Positions 24,210 through 33,637 of a stretch of 44,064 bases of DNA are shown here, one piece after another; position 1 is the first letter of the stretch; each line of letters opens with the position of its first letter. A model generated the notes under the pieces. The model saw nothing but the letters and a program-made list of their open reading frames with translations, searched no databases and had not been told where the DNA came from. The DNA is from Pseudomonadota bacterium (lineage in GTDB: Bacteria > Pseudomonadota > Alphaproteobacteria > Rhizobiales > Beijerinckiaceae), in the NCBI GenBank assembly GCA_021813805.1, contig JAKAJL010000031.1, forward strand, positions 1 to 44,064. Direction: 5' to 3'. The position numbers and the translations under genes were made by a program.

Positions 24210-26456
24210 TCACGCGAATTTATTGCTCTTCGGGAAACCCTTGGGCGGCAGGCGGCCGGCGTCGGCGCGGTGGCCGAGCCATTCGGTCAAGGACGCCGCC
24301 GCGACATGGAAGACGCGGCCGGCCGGGTCGATCCAGCTCAGGCCTTCGGAAAGCGAAAAAGTCTTGATGTCGGACAGGCCGCCATCCTTGTAACGCTGAA
24401 TGCGCACGCCCTTGCCACGAGTCATCTCGGGGAGTTCGGACAGCGGGAAGCACAGAAGTTTACGGTTCTCGCCGATCGCCGCGACGTGGTCGCCCTCCAC
24501 GGACAGGATGAAGCGCGCCTTGGCCGGCGCCTCGACGCCCAGGAACATCTTGCCCTTGCGGGTGTTGCCGATCATGTCGTCCTGATTGGCCAGAAAACCG
24601 CGCCCGTCGCTCGCCGCGACGATCATTTTTCCGCCCGCGCGATAGACGAAGACGGCGGCCACATCCTCGCTGTCGTCGATGTCGGCGAGCAGGCGGATCG
24701 GCTCGCCGGCGCCGCGTCCGCCCGGCAGCTTCGACGCCTCCAGGGTGAAGATCTTGCCATCGGTGGACAGGACCATGATTTTCGAGGTGGTCTCGGCGAA
24801 GAAGGACAGGCGCAGGGCGTCGTCGCCCTTGAACTGCAGGTTGGAAAGATCGGCGACCTGGCCCTTGAGCGCGCGAATCCAGCCCTTCTGGCTGACGACC
24901 ACGGTGATCGGCTCGCGCTCGACCAGAACATCGGCGAGGTCGAATTTTTCGGACGCCTCGGGCGGCGCCTCGAACGTGGTGCGGCGCTTGCCGAGCGCCG
25001 TCATCGGCCCCCATTTTTTCTTGATCTCGCGGATTTCCCACGCGATCGTCTTCCACTGTCGCCCTTCGCTGCCGAGCAGGTCCTCGATCTCGGCCTTCTC
25101 CTTCAACAGTTCGGCGTGCTCGTTGCGCAGCTCCATTTCCTCCAGCCGGCGCAGCGAGCGCAGGCGGGTGTCGAGCACGTAATTGGCCTGGTTGTCGGTG
25201 AGGGCGAATGTGGTCTTGAGCTTTTCCTTGGGCTCGTCCTCCTCGCGGATGATGCGGATCACCTCGTCGAGATTGAGGAAGGCGATGATCATGCCGGCAA
25301 GGAGTTCGAGGCGGCGCTCGATCTCGGAGAGGCGATAGCGCGAGCGGCGGATCAGAACGTTGCGGCGATGGTCGAGCCATTGCCGCAGCGCCTCCGGCAA
25401 GGAAAGCACGCGCGGGACCACCCCATCGACCAGAACATTCATGTTCATGGCGAAGCGGCTTTCCAGTTCGCTCATGCGGAACAGGCTTTCCATCATCACG
25501 CCCGCGTCGACATTTCTCGCACGCGGTTCGAGAACGATGCGGACGTCTTCCGCCGATTCGTCGCGCACGTCGGCGAGCAGCGGCAATTTCTTCTCGTTGA
25601 CCAGCTCGGCCAGCTTCTCGATCAGCCGCGATTTCTGGACGCCATACGGAATCTCCGTGACGATGGCGTTCCACACGCCGCGAGCGCCCTCCTCCTTGAA
25701 CCAGCGGGCGCGGATGCGGAAGGAGCCGCGCCCCGTGCGGTAGGTTTCTGCAATGGTTTCGCGCGAATCGACGATCACGCCGCCGGTGGGAAAATCCGGT
25801 CCCGGCACGAAGGTCATGAGTTGGTCCGAATCGGCTTTCGGATTGGCGATCAGATAGAGCGCGGCGTCGCAAAGTTCGGCGACATTATGCGGCGGAATCG
25901 AGGTCGCCATGCCGACCGCGATGCCCTGCGCGCCATTGGCGAGCAGATTGGGGAAAGCGGCGGGCAGGACCACCGGCTCCTGGAGGTCGCCGGAATAATT
26001 CTCGCGGAAGTCGATGGCGTCTTCGTCTATGCCTTCGAGCAGCGCCCGCGCGACGTCGGTCATGCGCGCTTCGGTGTAGCGGTAGGCGGCGGCGCCGTCG
26101 CCATCGATATTGCCGAAATTGCCCTGCCCGTCGACCAGCGGATAGCGCGAGGAGAAATCCTGCGCGAGCCGGACCAGAGCGTCATAGATCGCCTGGTCGC
26201 CATGGGGATGGAACGAGCCCATGACGTCGCCGACGATTTTCGCGCATTTCTTGAACGGCGCGCCGGGATCGAGCCGCAGGATGTGCATGCCATAGAGAAT
26301 CCGGCGATGGACCGGCTTGAGCCCGTCGCGCGCGTCCGGCAGCGCCCGGCCCATGATGGTCGAGAGCGCATAGGCGAGATAGCGCTCTTCCAGCGCGTCG
26401 CGCAAATTGATCGGCTGATTGTTCTCGCCGGGCGGCGGCACATGCGGTTTGGCCAT
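24210..26456 (-). CDS. parC: DNA topoisomerase IV subunit A
   Basis: This 748-residue GyrA/ParC-family protein has [34 protein letters not shown], the [16 protein letters not shown] block and the active-site tyrosine Y127 (YRYTEARM). It decatenates daughter chromosomes with ParE. The C-terminal domain is shorter than in GyrA and has no clear GyrA-box repeats (QRRGGKG), which favours ParC. The chosen ATG begins [14 protein letters not shown]. Upstream in-frame ATGs give non-family sequence. Confidence 0.93.
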   Translation of the reverse strand: MAKPHVPPPGENNQPINLRDALEERYLAYALSTIMGRALPDARDGLKPVHRRILYGMHILRLDPGAPFKKCAKIVGDVMGSFHPHGDQAIYDALVRLAQDFSSRYPLVDGQGNFGNIDGDGAAAYRYTEARMTDVARALLEGIDEDAIDFRENYSGDLQEPVVLPAAFPNLLANGAQGIAVGMATSIPPHNVAELCDAALYLIANPKADSDQLMTFVPGPDFPTGGVIVDSRETIAETYRTGRGSFRIRARWFKEEGARGVWNAIVTEIPYGVQKSRLIEKLAELVNEKKLPLLADVRDESAEDVRIVLEPRARNVDAGVMMESLFRMSELESRFAMNMNVLVDGVVPRVLSLPEALRQWLDHRRNVLIRRSRYRLSEIERRLELLAGMIIAFLNLDEVIRIIREEDEPKEKLKTTFALTDNQANYVLDTRLRSLRRLEEMELRNEHAELLKEKAEIEDLLGSEGRQWKTIAWEIREIKKKWGPMTALGKRRTTFEAPPEASEKFDLADVLVEREPITVVVSQKGWIRALKGQVADLSNLQFKGDDALRLSFFAETTSKIMVLSTDGKIFTLEASKLPGGRGAGEPIRLLADIDDSEDVAAVFVYRAGGKMIVAASDGRGFLANQDDMIGNTRKGKMFLGVEAPAKARFILSVEGDHVAAIGENRKLLCFPLSELPEMTRGKGVRIQRYKDGGLSDIKTFSLSEGLSWIDPAGRVFHVAAASLTEWLGHRADAGRLPPKGFPKSNKFA

Positions 26457-26645
26457 GGCCCAAGCCATAGAGCAGCAGGGCCGCTGGTTCAAGTTCCCTG
26501 TTTGTACCGAACTTTTTTAACGAAAAATGTGGCCTTTTGGCACTAGCATGACCGCGCGGGCCGGTTTAAACACCCAACAAATTTTCGCTCCAGCGGAACT
26601 CTAACCCTTCTGAACTGTTCTGATCCCGGCCGCTGATTTCTTGGC

Positions 26646-26671
26646 TGCGAAAGACGAATCGTCGTTTCGCA
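26646..26671 (+). promoter_or_regulatory. Hairpin in the leader of the small secreted protein gene
   Basis: TGCGAAA-GACG, loop AAT, CGTC-TTTCGCA forms an 11-bp stem with one bulged G, 35 bases before the start codon. It may be a leader RNA structure or a palindromic operator. Confidence 0.45.
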
Positions 26672-26706
26672 GGGTTTTCGCACCGGAATCGATGACTGAG
26701 GAAGTC

Positions 26707-26940
26707 ATGAAATCGTCAATTCATCTGATGCCCGCATTGTTTTTGCTGGGGCTTCTTGGATTATTCGGGTTCGCCACTCTTTCGTCCATGAGTCAAGTCA
26801 TGGCGGAAGGCGGCTCGCGGGACTTCCACGCCGCCTATGGCGCCGAACCGACGCAGAGCCAGCAATGCGAGGACCGCGAGGTTGAGGCCGACGAAGGCTA
26901 TGGCGTGTCGCACAAGGAAACCCGCCGCGTGTGCCGCTGA
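26707..26940 (+). CDS. Small secreted or membrane-anchored protein
   Basis: This 77-residue protein has an N-terminal hydrophobic segment (LMPALFLLGLLGLFGFATL) that acts as signal or anchor. A charged tail with two cysteines (QCEDREVEADEGYG, RRVCR at the end) follows. They could form a disulfide in the periplasm. I recognise no family. The ATG has AGGAAG upstream, and a strong terminator follows the stop. It is divergent from parC. Confidence 0.65.
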   Translation: MKSSIHLMPALFLLGLLGLFGFATLSSMSQVMAEGGSRDFHAAYGAEPTQSQQCEDREVEADEGYGVSHKETRRVCR

Positions 26941-26959
26941 CAGGCGCAACCAAAGGTTA

Positions 26960-26989
26960 AAAAAAGCGGTCTCCCGGGACCGCTTTTTT
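26960..26989. terminator. Perfect palindromic terminator
   Basis: A 12-bp stem (AAAAAAGCGGTC / GACCGCTTTTTT) with a 6-base loop can work in both directions, 20 bases after the small secreted protein gene. Confidence 0.92.
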
Positions 26990-27119
26990 CATTTCAGGAT
27001 GGTTGGGCAGGGCATTGCCGCGGGGTTGCCCCGATCGCCGATTTCCAGACGAATGATTGTTGCGAAACAGATTCCCCCGACGCTAGTCTCGATCCTTGCT
27101 CTGGTTTGGAGGCGGTCGG

Positions 27120-28172
27120 ATGAAGGTCTTTCTCAGCGGCGGAACGGGATTCATCGGTCAGGCGATCGTGTCGGCGATCCTGGGGCGCGGGTGGGATTTG
27201 AGCGTCCTGGTCCGCAAGCCCGATAGTCCGAGCGCCCAATGGATCGCGCGCCAGGGCGGGACGCTGGTCCAGGGCGACGTGACACGCGCCTCCGGCCTTG
27301 CGGAAGCCATGGCCGGCATGGACGTCGCGATTCATAACGCCGGCGTTTACGAGATCGGCGCCGACGCCGCGACGATCAAAAGGATGCAAAGCGTCAATGT
27401 CGAGGGCACCCGCAATTTCCTGTCGGCGGCGACGGCGGCAGGCGCGCCGCGCACGGTCTATGTCTCGACCGTCTGGGCGCTTGGACCGAGCGGCCATCCC
27501 CCGGCGCCGAGCGTCACGCGGGACGAGACCCAGGTCCATGACGGTCATTGCCTGACGCCTTATGAGCGAAGCAAACTGGACGCCCATCACGTCGCGCTTG
27601 AATTGCGCCGCAACGGCCTGCCGCTGGCGATCGTCATGCCGAATGGCGTGGTCGGCGCCAATGACCACTCCGTCTTCGGCTATCTGCTTCGCCTCACCCT
27701 GCTCGGCCTGATGCCGCCCTTCGGCTACGGCGCCGACGCGGTTTACGCCCTCGTCGAGGTCGGCGCGCTGGCCGAGGGGATTTGCCTGACCGCCGAGCGC
27801 GCGCCGATGGGCGAGGATTATCTGTTCTGCGGCGAGCCTGTTTCGCTAGGCTCCCTATTTGCGATCTGGCGAAAGGCGACAGGAAGCTCGGCGGCGCGCC
27901 TCAACCTGCCGCGCGCCGTCATGTGGCCGCAAATGGCGCTCGCCGAGCCCGTGCTGCGCGCGCTGGGGCTGCCGGCCTTTTTCTCCCGCGATTCGGTGGA
28001 ATCGACGCGCGCGCATCTCGATTTTTCCTCGGCCAAGGCGCGCCGCGACCTCGGCTGGTCCTGTCCGAACGCACAGGACATGTGGCCGCGGATCATCAGC
28101 CGTGAGCGGGAGCTGATGGCGCAGCGGCGCGGCGTTCTGGCCAAGCTGAAACACGTTCCGGTCGTCGGCTGA
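27120..28172 (+). CDS. NAD-dependent epimerase/dehydratase (extended SDR)
   Basis: This 350-residue Rossmann protein has GGTGFIG (residues 7-13) and the SDR active site S116, Y148 and K152 (YERSK). The substrate-binding half (VMPNGVVGANDHSVFGYLLRL) resembles dihydroflavonol-reductase or hopanoid-associated HpnA-like sugar epimerases. The substrate cannot be assigned. The ATG has GGAGG upstream. It is convergent with recO. Confidence 0.88.
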   Translation: MKVFLSGGTGFIGQAIVSAILGRGWDLSVLVRKPDSPSAQWIARQGGTLVQGDVTRASGLAEAMAGMDVAIHNAGVYEIGADAATIKRMQSVNVEGTRNFLSAATAAGAPRTVYVSTVWALGPSGHPPAPSVTRDETQVHDGHCLTPYERSKLDAHHVALELRRNGLPLAIVMPNGVVGANDHSVFGYLLRLTLLGLMPPFGYGADAVYALVEVGALAEGICLTAERAPMGEDYLFCGEPVSLGSLFAIWRKATGSSAARLNLPRAVMWPQMALAEPVLRALGLPAFFSRDSVESTRAHLDFSSAKARRDLGWSCPNAQDMWPRIISRERELMAQRRGVLAKLKHVPVVG

Positions 28173-28187
28173 CTCTGTCGGCTCGTT

Positions 28188-28898
28188 TCAGCATCGCGCG
28201 ATGAAGGCGGCGCGGGAGTCGGGCGCAGTCAGGCCGCGCGGGGCGAAAATGTCGCGGGTGAGGAAAAACTCTGTCAGCCGGAAAGCCTCGCGCAATTTTT
28301 CACGCTCGACCGGGAGGCCCGGCGCCTCGCGCAGAAAGGCCGGGAGCGGCAGGAGCCGCGCCGCCCAGGGCGCGCCCGCCTCGCGGCTGACGGCGCGGCC
28401 CGATTTCGGCGAGACGAAGACAAGCTCATCGCGCGCGCCGGTCGCGGCGCATTGCTCCAGATCGAGCCCGAAGCCGAGTTCGGCGAGCAGCGCCAGTTCG
28501 AAATGGACGAAAAGCGCCGGCGCCAGCGGCGTGGCGAGATGTTCGAGCAGAACCTGGGCGCGGTCGTAAAGGCCGGGATGGGGATCGCGCTCAGCCAGCA
28601 GCCGCAGCAGCGCGCCGAGCCAGTTGACGCCACGCAGCCCTTGCGGATTTGAAAGCAGCAGGTCGGTGCGCAGCACCGCCGCCTCGACGGCGAAAAGCCC
28701 GAGATGTTCCTCGAGCCGCGCCCGCCACACCGCCGCAACCTCATTGCCGGGCTGGAGCACCGGCTGCATGGCTTTCGAGCGCCCGCCGCGCACGACGCCG
28801 AGATGGCGGCCGTGGGCCCGCGTCATCAGCTCCAGGATAACGCTGGTCTCGCCATGTTTCCTGCACCCGAGGATCAGGCCGCGCTCCGACCATTCCAT
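28188..28898 (-). CDS. recO: DNA repair protein RecO
   Basis: This 236-residue protein has the N-terminal OB fold of RecO (ERGLILGCRKHGETSVILELMTRAHGRHLGVVRGG). The helical C-terminal domain includes LYDRAQVLLEHL and FELALLAELGFGLDLEQCAATG. RecO anneals SSB-coated strands and loads RecA with RecR. It follows era by 13 bases, the usual lepB-rnc-era-recO order. Confidence 0.95.
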   Translation of the reverse strand: MEWSERGLILGCRKHGETSVILELMTRAHGRHLGVVRGGRSKAMQPVLQPGNEVAAVWRARLEEHLGLFAVEAAVLRTDLLLSNPQGLRGVNWLGALLRLLAERDPHPGLYDRAQVLLEHLATPLAPALFVHFELALLAELGFGLDLEQCAATGARDELVFVSPKSGRAVSREAGAPWAARLLPLPAFLREAPGLPVEREKLREAFRLTEFFLTRDIFAPRGLTAPDSRAAFIARC

Positions 28899-28911
28899 GG
28901 CCGCCGGCTCC

Positions 28912-29823
28912 TCATTTCTTGGGAAATTCCAGCCCCATTTCGCGATAACGCTCGGGGTCGTCGCCCCAATTCTCGCGCACTTTGACGAACAGGAACAGAT
29001 GGATGTTCTGTTCCGCCGCCTCGATAATCTCCTTGCGCGCCGCCTGGCCGATGGCCTTGATGGTGCGCCCGCCTTCCCCGATCACGATCTTCTTCTGACC
29101 GTCGCGGGTGACATAGATCGTCTGCTCCACTCTCGCGGAACCGTCCTTCTGGTCGGTCCACATCGTGGTTTCGACCGTGGATTGGTAGGGCAGTTCGTCG
29201 TGCAGGCGCTCGAACAGTTTTTCGCGGGTGATTTCGGCGGCCAGGGCCCGCAGAGGGGCGTCGGAAACCTGGTCCTCGGGGTAGAGCCAGGGGCCGTCGG
29301 GCATGTAGCCCGCGAGCTTTTCGCGGAATTTCCCGACGCCGTGGCCCTTGAGCGCTGAGATCATGAAAGTGTCGGCGAAGGGCAGGCGCGCGTTGAGATC
29401 GGCGGCGAGGCCGAGCAGCTTTTCATGATCGATGGCGTCGATCTTGTTCAGAACAAGAATCTTCGGCGCCTTGAGCTGAGGCAGCTTTTCAAGGATCGCC
29501 TCGACCTCCTCGTCCACGCCCTTGCGGGCGTCGACCATAAGGCAAACCACGTCGGCGTCGCCTGCCCCGCCCCAGGCGGAAGTGACCATGGCGCGGTCAA
29601 GCCGGCGTTTGGGGGCGAAAATGCCGGGCGTATCGACGAAGATGATCTGCGCCGCGCCTTCGAGCGCGATGCCGCGCACCAAAGCGCGGGTGGTCTGGAC
29701 CTTACGCGAGACGATCGAGACCTTCGCGCCGACCAGTTGGTTCAGCAGAGTGGACTTGCCGGCGTTGGGCGCGCCGATCAAGGCGGCGAAGCCGCAACGC
29801 GAGGATTGGGACGTTTCGTTCAC
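28912..29823 (-). CDS. era: GTPase Era
   Basis: This 303-residue GTPase has G1 GAPNAGKST (residues 17-25), G3 DTPG, G4 NKID and a C-terminal KH domain (KIVIGEGGRTIKAIGQAARKEI). It binds the 3' end of 16S rRNA in 30S maturation. The start is a GTG that overlaps the rnc stop as GTGA, so they are coupled; a longer frame reads into rnc. Confidence 0.95.
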   Translation of the reverse strand: MNETSQSSRCGFAALIGAPNAGKSTLLNQLVGAKVSIVSRKVQTTRALVRGIALEGAAQIIFVDTPGIFAPKRRLDRAMVTSAWGGAGDADVVCLMVDARKGVDEEVEAILEKLPQLKAPKILVLNKIDAIDHEKLLGLAADLNARLPFADTFMISALKGHGVGKFREKLAGYMPDGPWLYPEDQVSDAPLRALAAEITREKLFERLHDELPYQSTVETTMWTDQKDGSARVEQTIYVTRDGQKKIVIGEGGRTIKAIGQAARKEIIEAAEQNIHLFLFVKVRENWGDDPERYREMGLEFPKK

Positions 29824-30548
29824 GCGTTTTCCTTCCACACGCCCTCCCGGGACAGGAATTTCTGGGCGCCGGCCTGTTCGGCGAAGCGCTTCGAGCTGCC
29901 CTCGCCCGCGGCCGGCTCGAAACCCACGACCGAAACCTCGATGATGAAGACGGGCGCATGGTCCGGGCCGATCCGCCTGGACTGGCGATAGGACGGGGGC
30001 GGCAGGCCGCGCGCCTGCGCCCATTCCTGCAGGGCCGTCTTGGGATCGCGCAGGGGCCGCGCGGGATTGAGCATCTTGTCGTGGAAAAAGCGCCGCACGG
30101 TTTCCCGCGCGGCGGAAAAACCGGCGTCGAGAAAAATGGCGCCGAGAATCGATTCGCAGACGTCGCCGAGGAGCGCGGCCTTGGCCGCGCCGCCGGTCTG
30201 CGCCTCGCCCTCGCCCAGCCGCAAGAATTCGCCGACGCCCCAGTCGCGCGCGACATCGGCGCAGGTCTCCTTGCGCACCAGATCGGCGAGCCGGCGCGAC
30301 AATTCGCCTTCCTCGGCTTGCGGGAACTGCCGAAAAAGCATTTCGGACACGGCGAGGCCGAGGACGCGGTCACCCAGGAACTCAAGCCGTTGATAGGAAT
30401 CGACGCGCCGCTGCGCCTGGGCCGCCGGCAAGGCGCTGACATGGGTGAGCGCGCGCGCCAGCAGCGCCGGGTCGGCAAAAAAATGACCGATGCGCTCCTG
30501 CAAGCCGGCGAGCGCGTCGTGATCCGGCTCCCGCGCCGGCGCCTTCAT
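29820..30548 (-). CDS. rnc: Ribonuclease III
   Basis: This 242-residue RNase III has the signature RLEFLGDRVLGL, the second catalytic block GDVCESILGAIFLDAG and a C-terminal dsRNA-binding domain (PKTALQEWAQARGLPPPSYR). It matures rRNA and cuts structured RNAs. It overlaps lepB (ATGA) and era (GTGA), showing translational coupling across the block. Confidence 0.95.
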   Translation of the reverse strand: MKAPAREPDHDALAGLQERIGHFFADPALLARALTHVSALPAAQAQRRVDSYQRLEFLGDRVLGLAVSEMLFRQFPQAEEGELSRRLADLVRKETCADVARDWGVGEFLRLGEGEAQTGGAAKAALLGDVCESILGAIFLDAGFSAARETVRRFFHDKMLNPARPLRDPKTALQEWAQARGLPPPSYRQSRRIGPDHAPVFIIEVSVVGFEPAAGEGSSKRFAEQAGAQKFLSREGVWKENA

Positions 30549-31330
30549 CGGACCACTTTGAACAGGCGATTGACCCGCAGGGTCCAGGGCCAGCGCCAGA
30601 ACGCCCAGGCGGGCGCCCCGTCGCCGACCGAAAAGAAGACGACCTGCGCCCGCCCCTCGATATTTTCGAAGGGAACGTAGCCGACGCCGCCCTGGTCCTG
30701 CGGCACGCGCGAATCGGTCGAATTGTCGCGGTTATCGCCCATCATGAAATAATGGTTCGGCGGCACCAGGAACGGACCGGCGTTGTCGTTGAAGCCGTCG
30801 TCGCCCTGGATTTCGATGATCCTGTGCGCGACGCCGTTGGGCAGGGTTTCCCTGTAGGTCGGGACCGGGCCGTAATGGCCGTACAGGTTCTCGGTCTCGA
30901 CTTGCTTGATCGGCTCGCGCGGAACTTCCTGGTCGTTGATATAGAGCCGGCCCTTCTTCATCTCGATCTTGTCGCCTGGCAGGCCGATGATCCTCTTGAT
31001 GTAATCGGTCGAATTATCTCGGGGCAGCTTGAACACCACGATGTCGCCGCGCCGCGGCGCCGAGGCGAGGATGCGGCCCTGGAAAGGGGGAAAGCCGAAG
31101 GGGAAGGAATAACGGGAATAGCCGTAGCTGTATTTCGAGACGAAGAGATAATCGCCAATATCCAGCGTCGGGATCATCGAGCCCGACGGAATGTTGAACG
31201 GCTGGAACAGGAAGGTGCGCACGACGAGAGCGATCGCCAGCGCCTGCAGGATGACGATGATCGTTTCGCCGAGGCCGCCTTCTGTTTTCCGGGCGGCGGG
31301 CGGCGCGGTGTCGGTCATGGATTCGCTCAT
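30545..31330 (-). CDS. lepB: Signal peptidase I
   Basis: This 261-residue inner-membrane protease has one N-terminal transmembrane helix (IIVILQALAIALVVRTFLF), catalytic S51 (IPSGSMIPTL) and K112 (YIKRIIGLPGD). The conserved GDNRDNSTDSR box is also present. It removes signal peptides of exported proteins. An in-frame ATG 4 codons later is an equally possible start. Its stop overlaps the rnc start. Confidence 0.95.
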   Translation of the reverse strand: MSESMTDTAPPAARKTEGGLGETIIVILQALAIALVVRTFLFQPFNIPSGSMIPTLDIGDYLFVSKYSYGYSRYSFPFGFPPFQGRILASAPRRGDIVVFKLPRDNSTDYIKRIIGLPGDKIEMKKGRLYINDQEVPREPIKQVETENLYGHYGPVPTYRETLPNGVAHRIIEIQGDDGFNDNAGPFLVPPNHYFMMGDNRDNSTDSRVPQDQGGVGYVPFENIEGRAQVVFFSVGDGAPAWAFWRWPWTLRVNRLFKVVR

Positions 31331-31341
31331 CTCTGGTTCCG

Positions 31342-32262
31342 TTATCGAGCGCCGGTTTTCGGCGTTTTCTCGGCGTCGCGCAAGGCCGTCGCACGATTGG
31401 AAAGCGAAATTTTGGCGGTCTGGAGCGAAGGCGACGCCTGCCGTTCCCTCTCTTTCGCCTCGTCCCACAGGGCGTCCATTTCGGCGAGCGGGACTTCACC
31501 CAATATTCGGCCCTGGCGATCCAGCTCCTGTTCAATATAGAGAAAGCGGCGTTCGAATTTGGCGTTGCAGCCCCGCAGCGCCGCGTCGGGATCGGTCTTG
31601 GCGTGGCGCGCGAGATTGGCGACCGCGAACAGGACGTCGCCGACCTCATGGGCGACATGGGCCATGTCGCCACGGTCGAGCGCCTCCTCGACCTCGTCGC
31701 ATTCCTCGCGGATCTTCGCCAGCACCAACCGCGCGTCGTTCCAGTCAAAGCCGACCTTCGACGCCTTTTCCTGCAATTTGACGGCGCGGGTCAGAGCGGG
31801 CAGCGCCACGGGAATATCGGCGAGATGACCCTGGCGCGCCTGCTCGGGGAGGCCCGCCGCGCGCCGCGCCGCCGCTTTTTCCGCCTTTTCCTGCGCCTTG
31901 ATCTCGGCCCAGGCGCCCTCGACCGCTTCGGGCGTGCGCTGCGACGGCTCTCCGAAAACGTGAGGATGGCGGCGGATCATCTTCGCGGTGACGGCTTCGA
32001 CCACCGCGCCGAAATCAAACAGGCCGCTTTCGCGCCCCATTTGCGCATGAAACACCACCTGCAGCAGCAGGTCGCCGAGTTCGTCGCGCAGGTCGATGAA
32101 ATCCTCGCGCTCGATGGCGTCCACCACCTCGCAGGCCTCCTCGATCGCATATGGCGCGATGCTCTTGAAGTCCTGCGCCAGATCCCAGGCGCAGCCGGTT
32201 TTCGGCGTGCGCAAGGCTCGCATGATTTCAAGAAGACGCTCGATGTCGCGCGAAGGCTGCAT
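31342..32262 (-). CDS. mazG: Nucleoside triphosphate pyrophosphohydrolase MazG
   Basis: The 306 residues carry two MazG domains. The first has EEACEVVDAIERED...LRDELGDLLLQVVFHAQ. The second has REECDEVEEALDRGD...HEVGDVLFAVANLAR. Both have the Mg-binding acidic residues. It hydrolyses NTPs to NMPs, limiting (p)ppGpp-linked stress or damaged nucleotides. It lies 11 bases before lepB, probably in the same operon. Confidence 0.93.
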   Translation of the reverse strand: MQPSRDIERLLEIMRALRTPKTGCAWDLAQDFKSIAPYAIEEACEVVDAIEREDFIDLRDELGDLLLQVVFHAQMGRESGLFDFGAVVEAVTAKMIRRHPHVFGEPSQRTPEAVEGAWAEIKAQEKAEKAAARRAAGLPEQARQGHLADIPVALPALTRAVKLQEKASKVGFDWNDARLVLAKIREECDEVEEALDRGDMAHVAHEVGDVLFAVANLARHAKTDPDAALRGCNAKFERRFLYIEQELDRQGRILGEVPLAEMDALWDEAKERERQASPSLQTAKISLSNRATALRDAEKTPKTGAR

Positions 32263-32278
32263 GAAAGGTTCCCAAATG

Positions 32279-32304
32279 AAAAGAGCAGGGCTTTGGCCCT
32301 GCTC
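32279..32304 (-). terminator. Terminator of the cold-shock gene
   Basis: On the minus strand a perfect 9-bp stem (GAGCAGGGC / GCCCTGCTC) with a 4-base loop is followed by TTTT. It lies about 29 bases after the cold-shock protein stop and just before mazG. Confidence 0.85.
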
Positions 32305-32332
32305 AAATTGACGTAGTGGAGGGTGCGTCCCC

Positions 32333-33013
32333 TCAGGCGAGAGCGATGGAGACCGCCTCGCGGCCCTTCTGGGTGTCCACGACTTTCATCGTCACGGGCT
32401 GGCCCTCTGGCAGCGCCGATATTCCCGCCTTGCCGAGAATCGAAATATGGACGAACACGTCCTTGCCGCCGTCATTGGCCTGGACGAAGCCGAAGCCCTT
32501 GGCGCCGTCGAACCATTTCACCGCGCCCTGCAGCTCCACGGCGTTGCTGACGTCGGGCTGGCGGCGCGGCGGCGGCCGCGACGGATCGAACGTGCGCTGC
32601 GGCGCGCGCTCGGCGGCGCCGGCGGTGTCCACTTCCAGCACCCGGGTCACCTGCTGGCCCTTGACGCCGTTGGCGACCAGCACCTTGAGCTTGGCGCCCG
32701 GAGGAACGCTGTCATAACCGGCCGATTGCAGCGCGCCGATATGAAGGAAGGCGTCGCCGCCGGAATTCGCGAGTTCGACGAAGCCAAAGCCCTTGTCGGC
32801 CTTGAACCATTTGACGACCGCATCAACGGAATTGGCGGCGCTGGCGCCGGAAGCCGGAGGGGGCATGAAATCTCCACCGAAACCGCCGCCGCCCATGGGC
32901 TGGCGATCGAAAGAGCGGGGCTGGCGAAACTGGCGCGGATTGTCGTAAGGAGAGGGCCCGTCGTCATCAAAACCGCGCTTACGGGGTCCTCGAAAATCTC
33001 TACCTTTGCTCAT
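32333..33013 (-). CDS. Double cold-shock-domain protein
   Basis: The 226 residues have a basic, Gly-rich tail at the start (MSKGRDFRGPRKRGF, GGGGFGGDF). Two cold-shock domains follow: VVKWFKADKGFGFVEL...DAFLHI at about residues 63-130 and AVKWFDGAKGFGFVQA...DVFVHIS at about 157-224. These OB folds bind single-stranded RNA/DNA, perhaps as RNA chaperones. Two-domain forms are typical of Alphaproteobacteria. The leader region upstream is unusually long and gene-free. Confidence 0.92.
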   Translation of the reverse strand: MSKGRDFRGPRKRGFDDDGPSPYDNPRQFRQPRSFDRQPMGGGGFGGDFMPPPASGASAANSVDAVVKWFKADKGFGFVELANSGGDAFLHIGALQSAGYDSVPPGAKLKVLVANGVKGQQVTRVLEVDTAGAAERAPQRTFDPSRPPPRRQPDVSNAVELQGAVKWFDGAKGFGFVQANDGGKDVFVHISILGKAGISALPEGQPVTMKVVDTQKGREAVSIALA

Positions 33014-33637
33014 GTCCGCCTTTAGTTCTCCGCCAATGTCAACTCCGCCGCCCGCCCACGAGAAGCAGTACGACGCCAAATTCCCGCAACGACCGCAATT
33101 GGCCGCCGGGATTCGCCAGCCGATGGTGTTTGAGTTGTTGTCCAAAGCCCGCGCAATTGTCTTTTAGCAGCAAAGGGCGCCGTCTGGCTAGTTTTATTCG
33201 TTCGGAAAATCGCGCCCCGGCTGATAAAAATAGCGCCATTCGCGGGCGCGCATGACGCAAAGGCTTCGTTGAAGCAACAATCTTCTCAGGAATCACAATT
33301 GCGTGAAGCGCGGCGGCTCCCGCTTCGTCGCCCCGCCAGACGGCCGAATCGCTTGGCTCTGGCCTGAAAATCCGGCCGGCGTCGTCGAGCCCACGAGCCG
33401 CGATCTTCATCCGCGCGTCGCCGCCGCGCGCGGGAACCGCCCGTAGGAGAGAACCCCGGCGCGCCTGGACGCCGTCGCTCCTCCGACCGGTGAAACGCCG
33501 ATCGAAAAATTATTATCAATTTATTATAAACTTAAAGTAACTGTATGTTTAACATAATATATTTTGTTAAACATGAATCTGATCCTCCGGCGCCCTCCCG
33601 CCGCCGGGCGTCCTGATCGGTACGACCGCGGCGGAGG
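33014..33637. other. 624-base gene-free region upstream of the cold-shock gene
   Basis: I see no supportable gene here. The left two-thirds are GC-rich, with short unsupported open frames. Bases about 33504-33580 form a very AT-rich island, which could hold the cold-shock promoter (a minus-strand TAATAAT lies near 33510-33516) and the inverted repeat given separately. Confidence 0.55.
33545..33574. promoter_or_regulatory. AT-rich 10-10-10 inverted repeat
   Basis: ATGTTTAACA and its exact reverse complement TGTTAAACAT are separated by 10 AT-only bases. The arms are spaced like a dimer operator. It lies between the GGDEF-EAL gene end and the cold-shock gene, in a local AT-rich island. Confidence 0.6.

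Noticed and set aside
24270-26546. 758-codon + strand open frame opposite parC
   Set aside because: It is a shadow frame caused by high GC in codon position three; the parC frame has clear family motifs.
33039-33410. 123-codon minus-strand frame upstream of the cold-shock gene
   Set aside because: No ribosome site, no recognised motif, and an Arg-rich composition typical of chance frames in GC-rich DNA.
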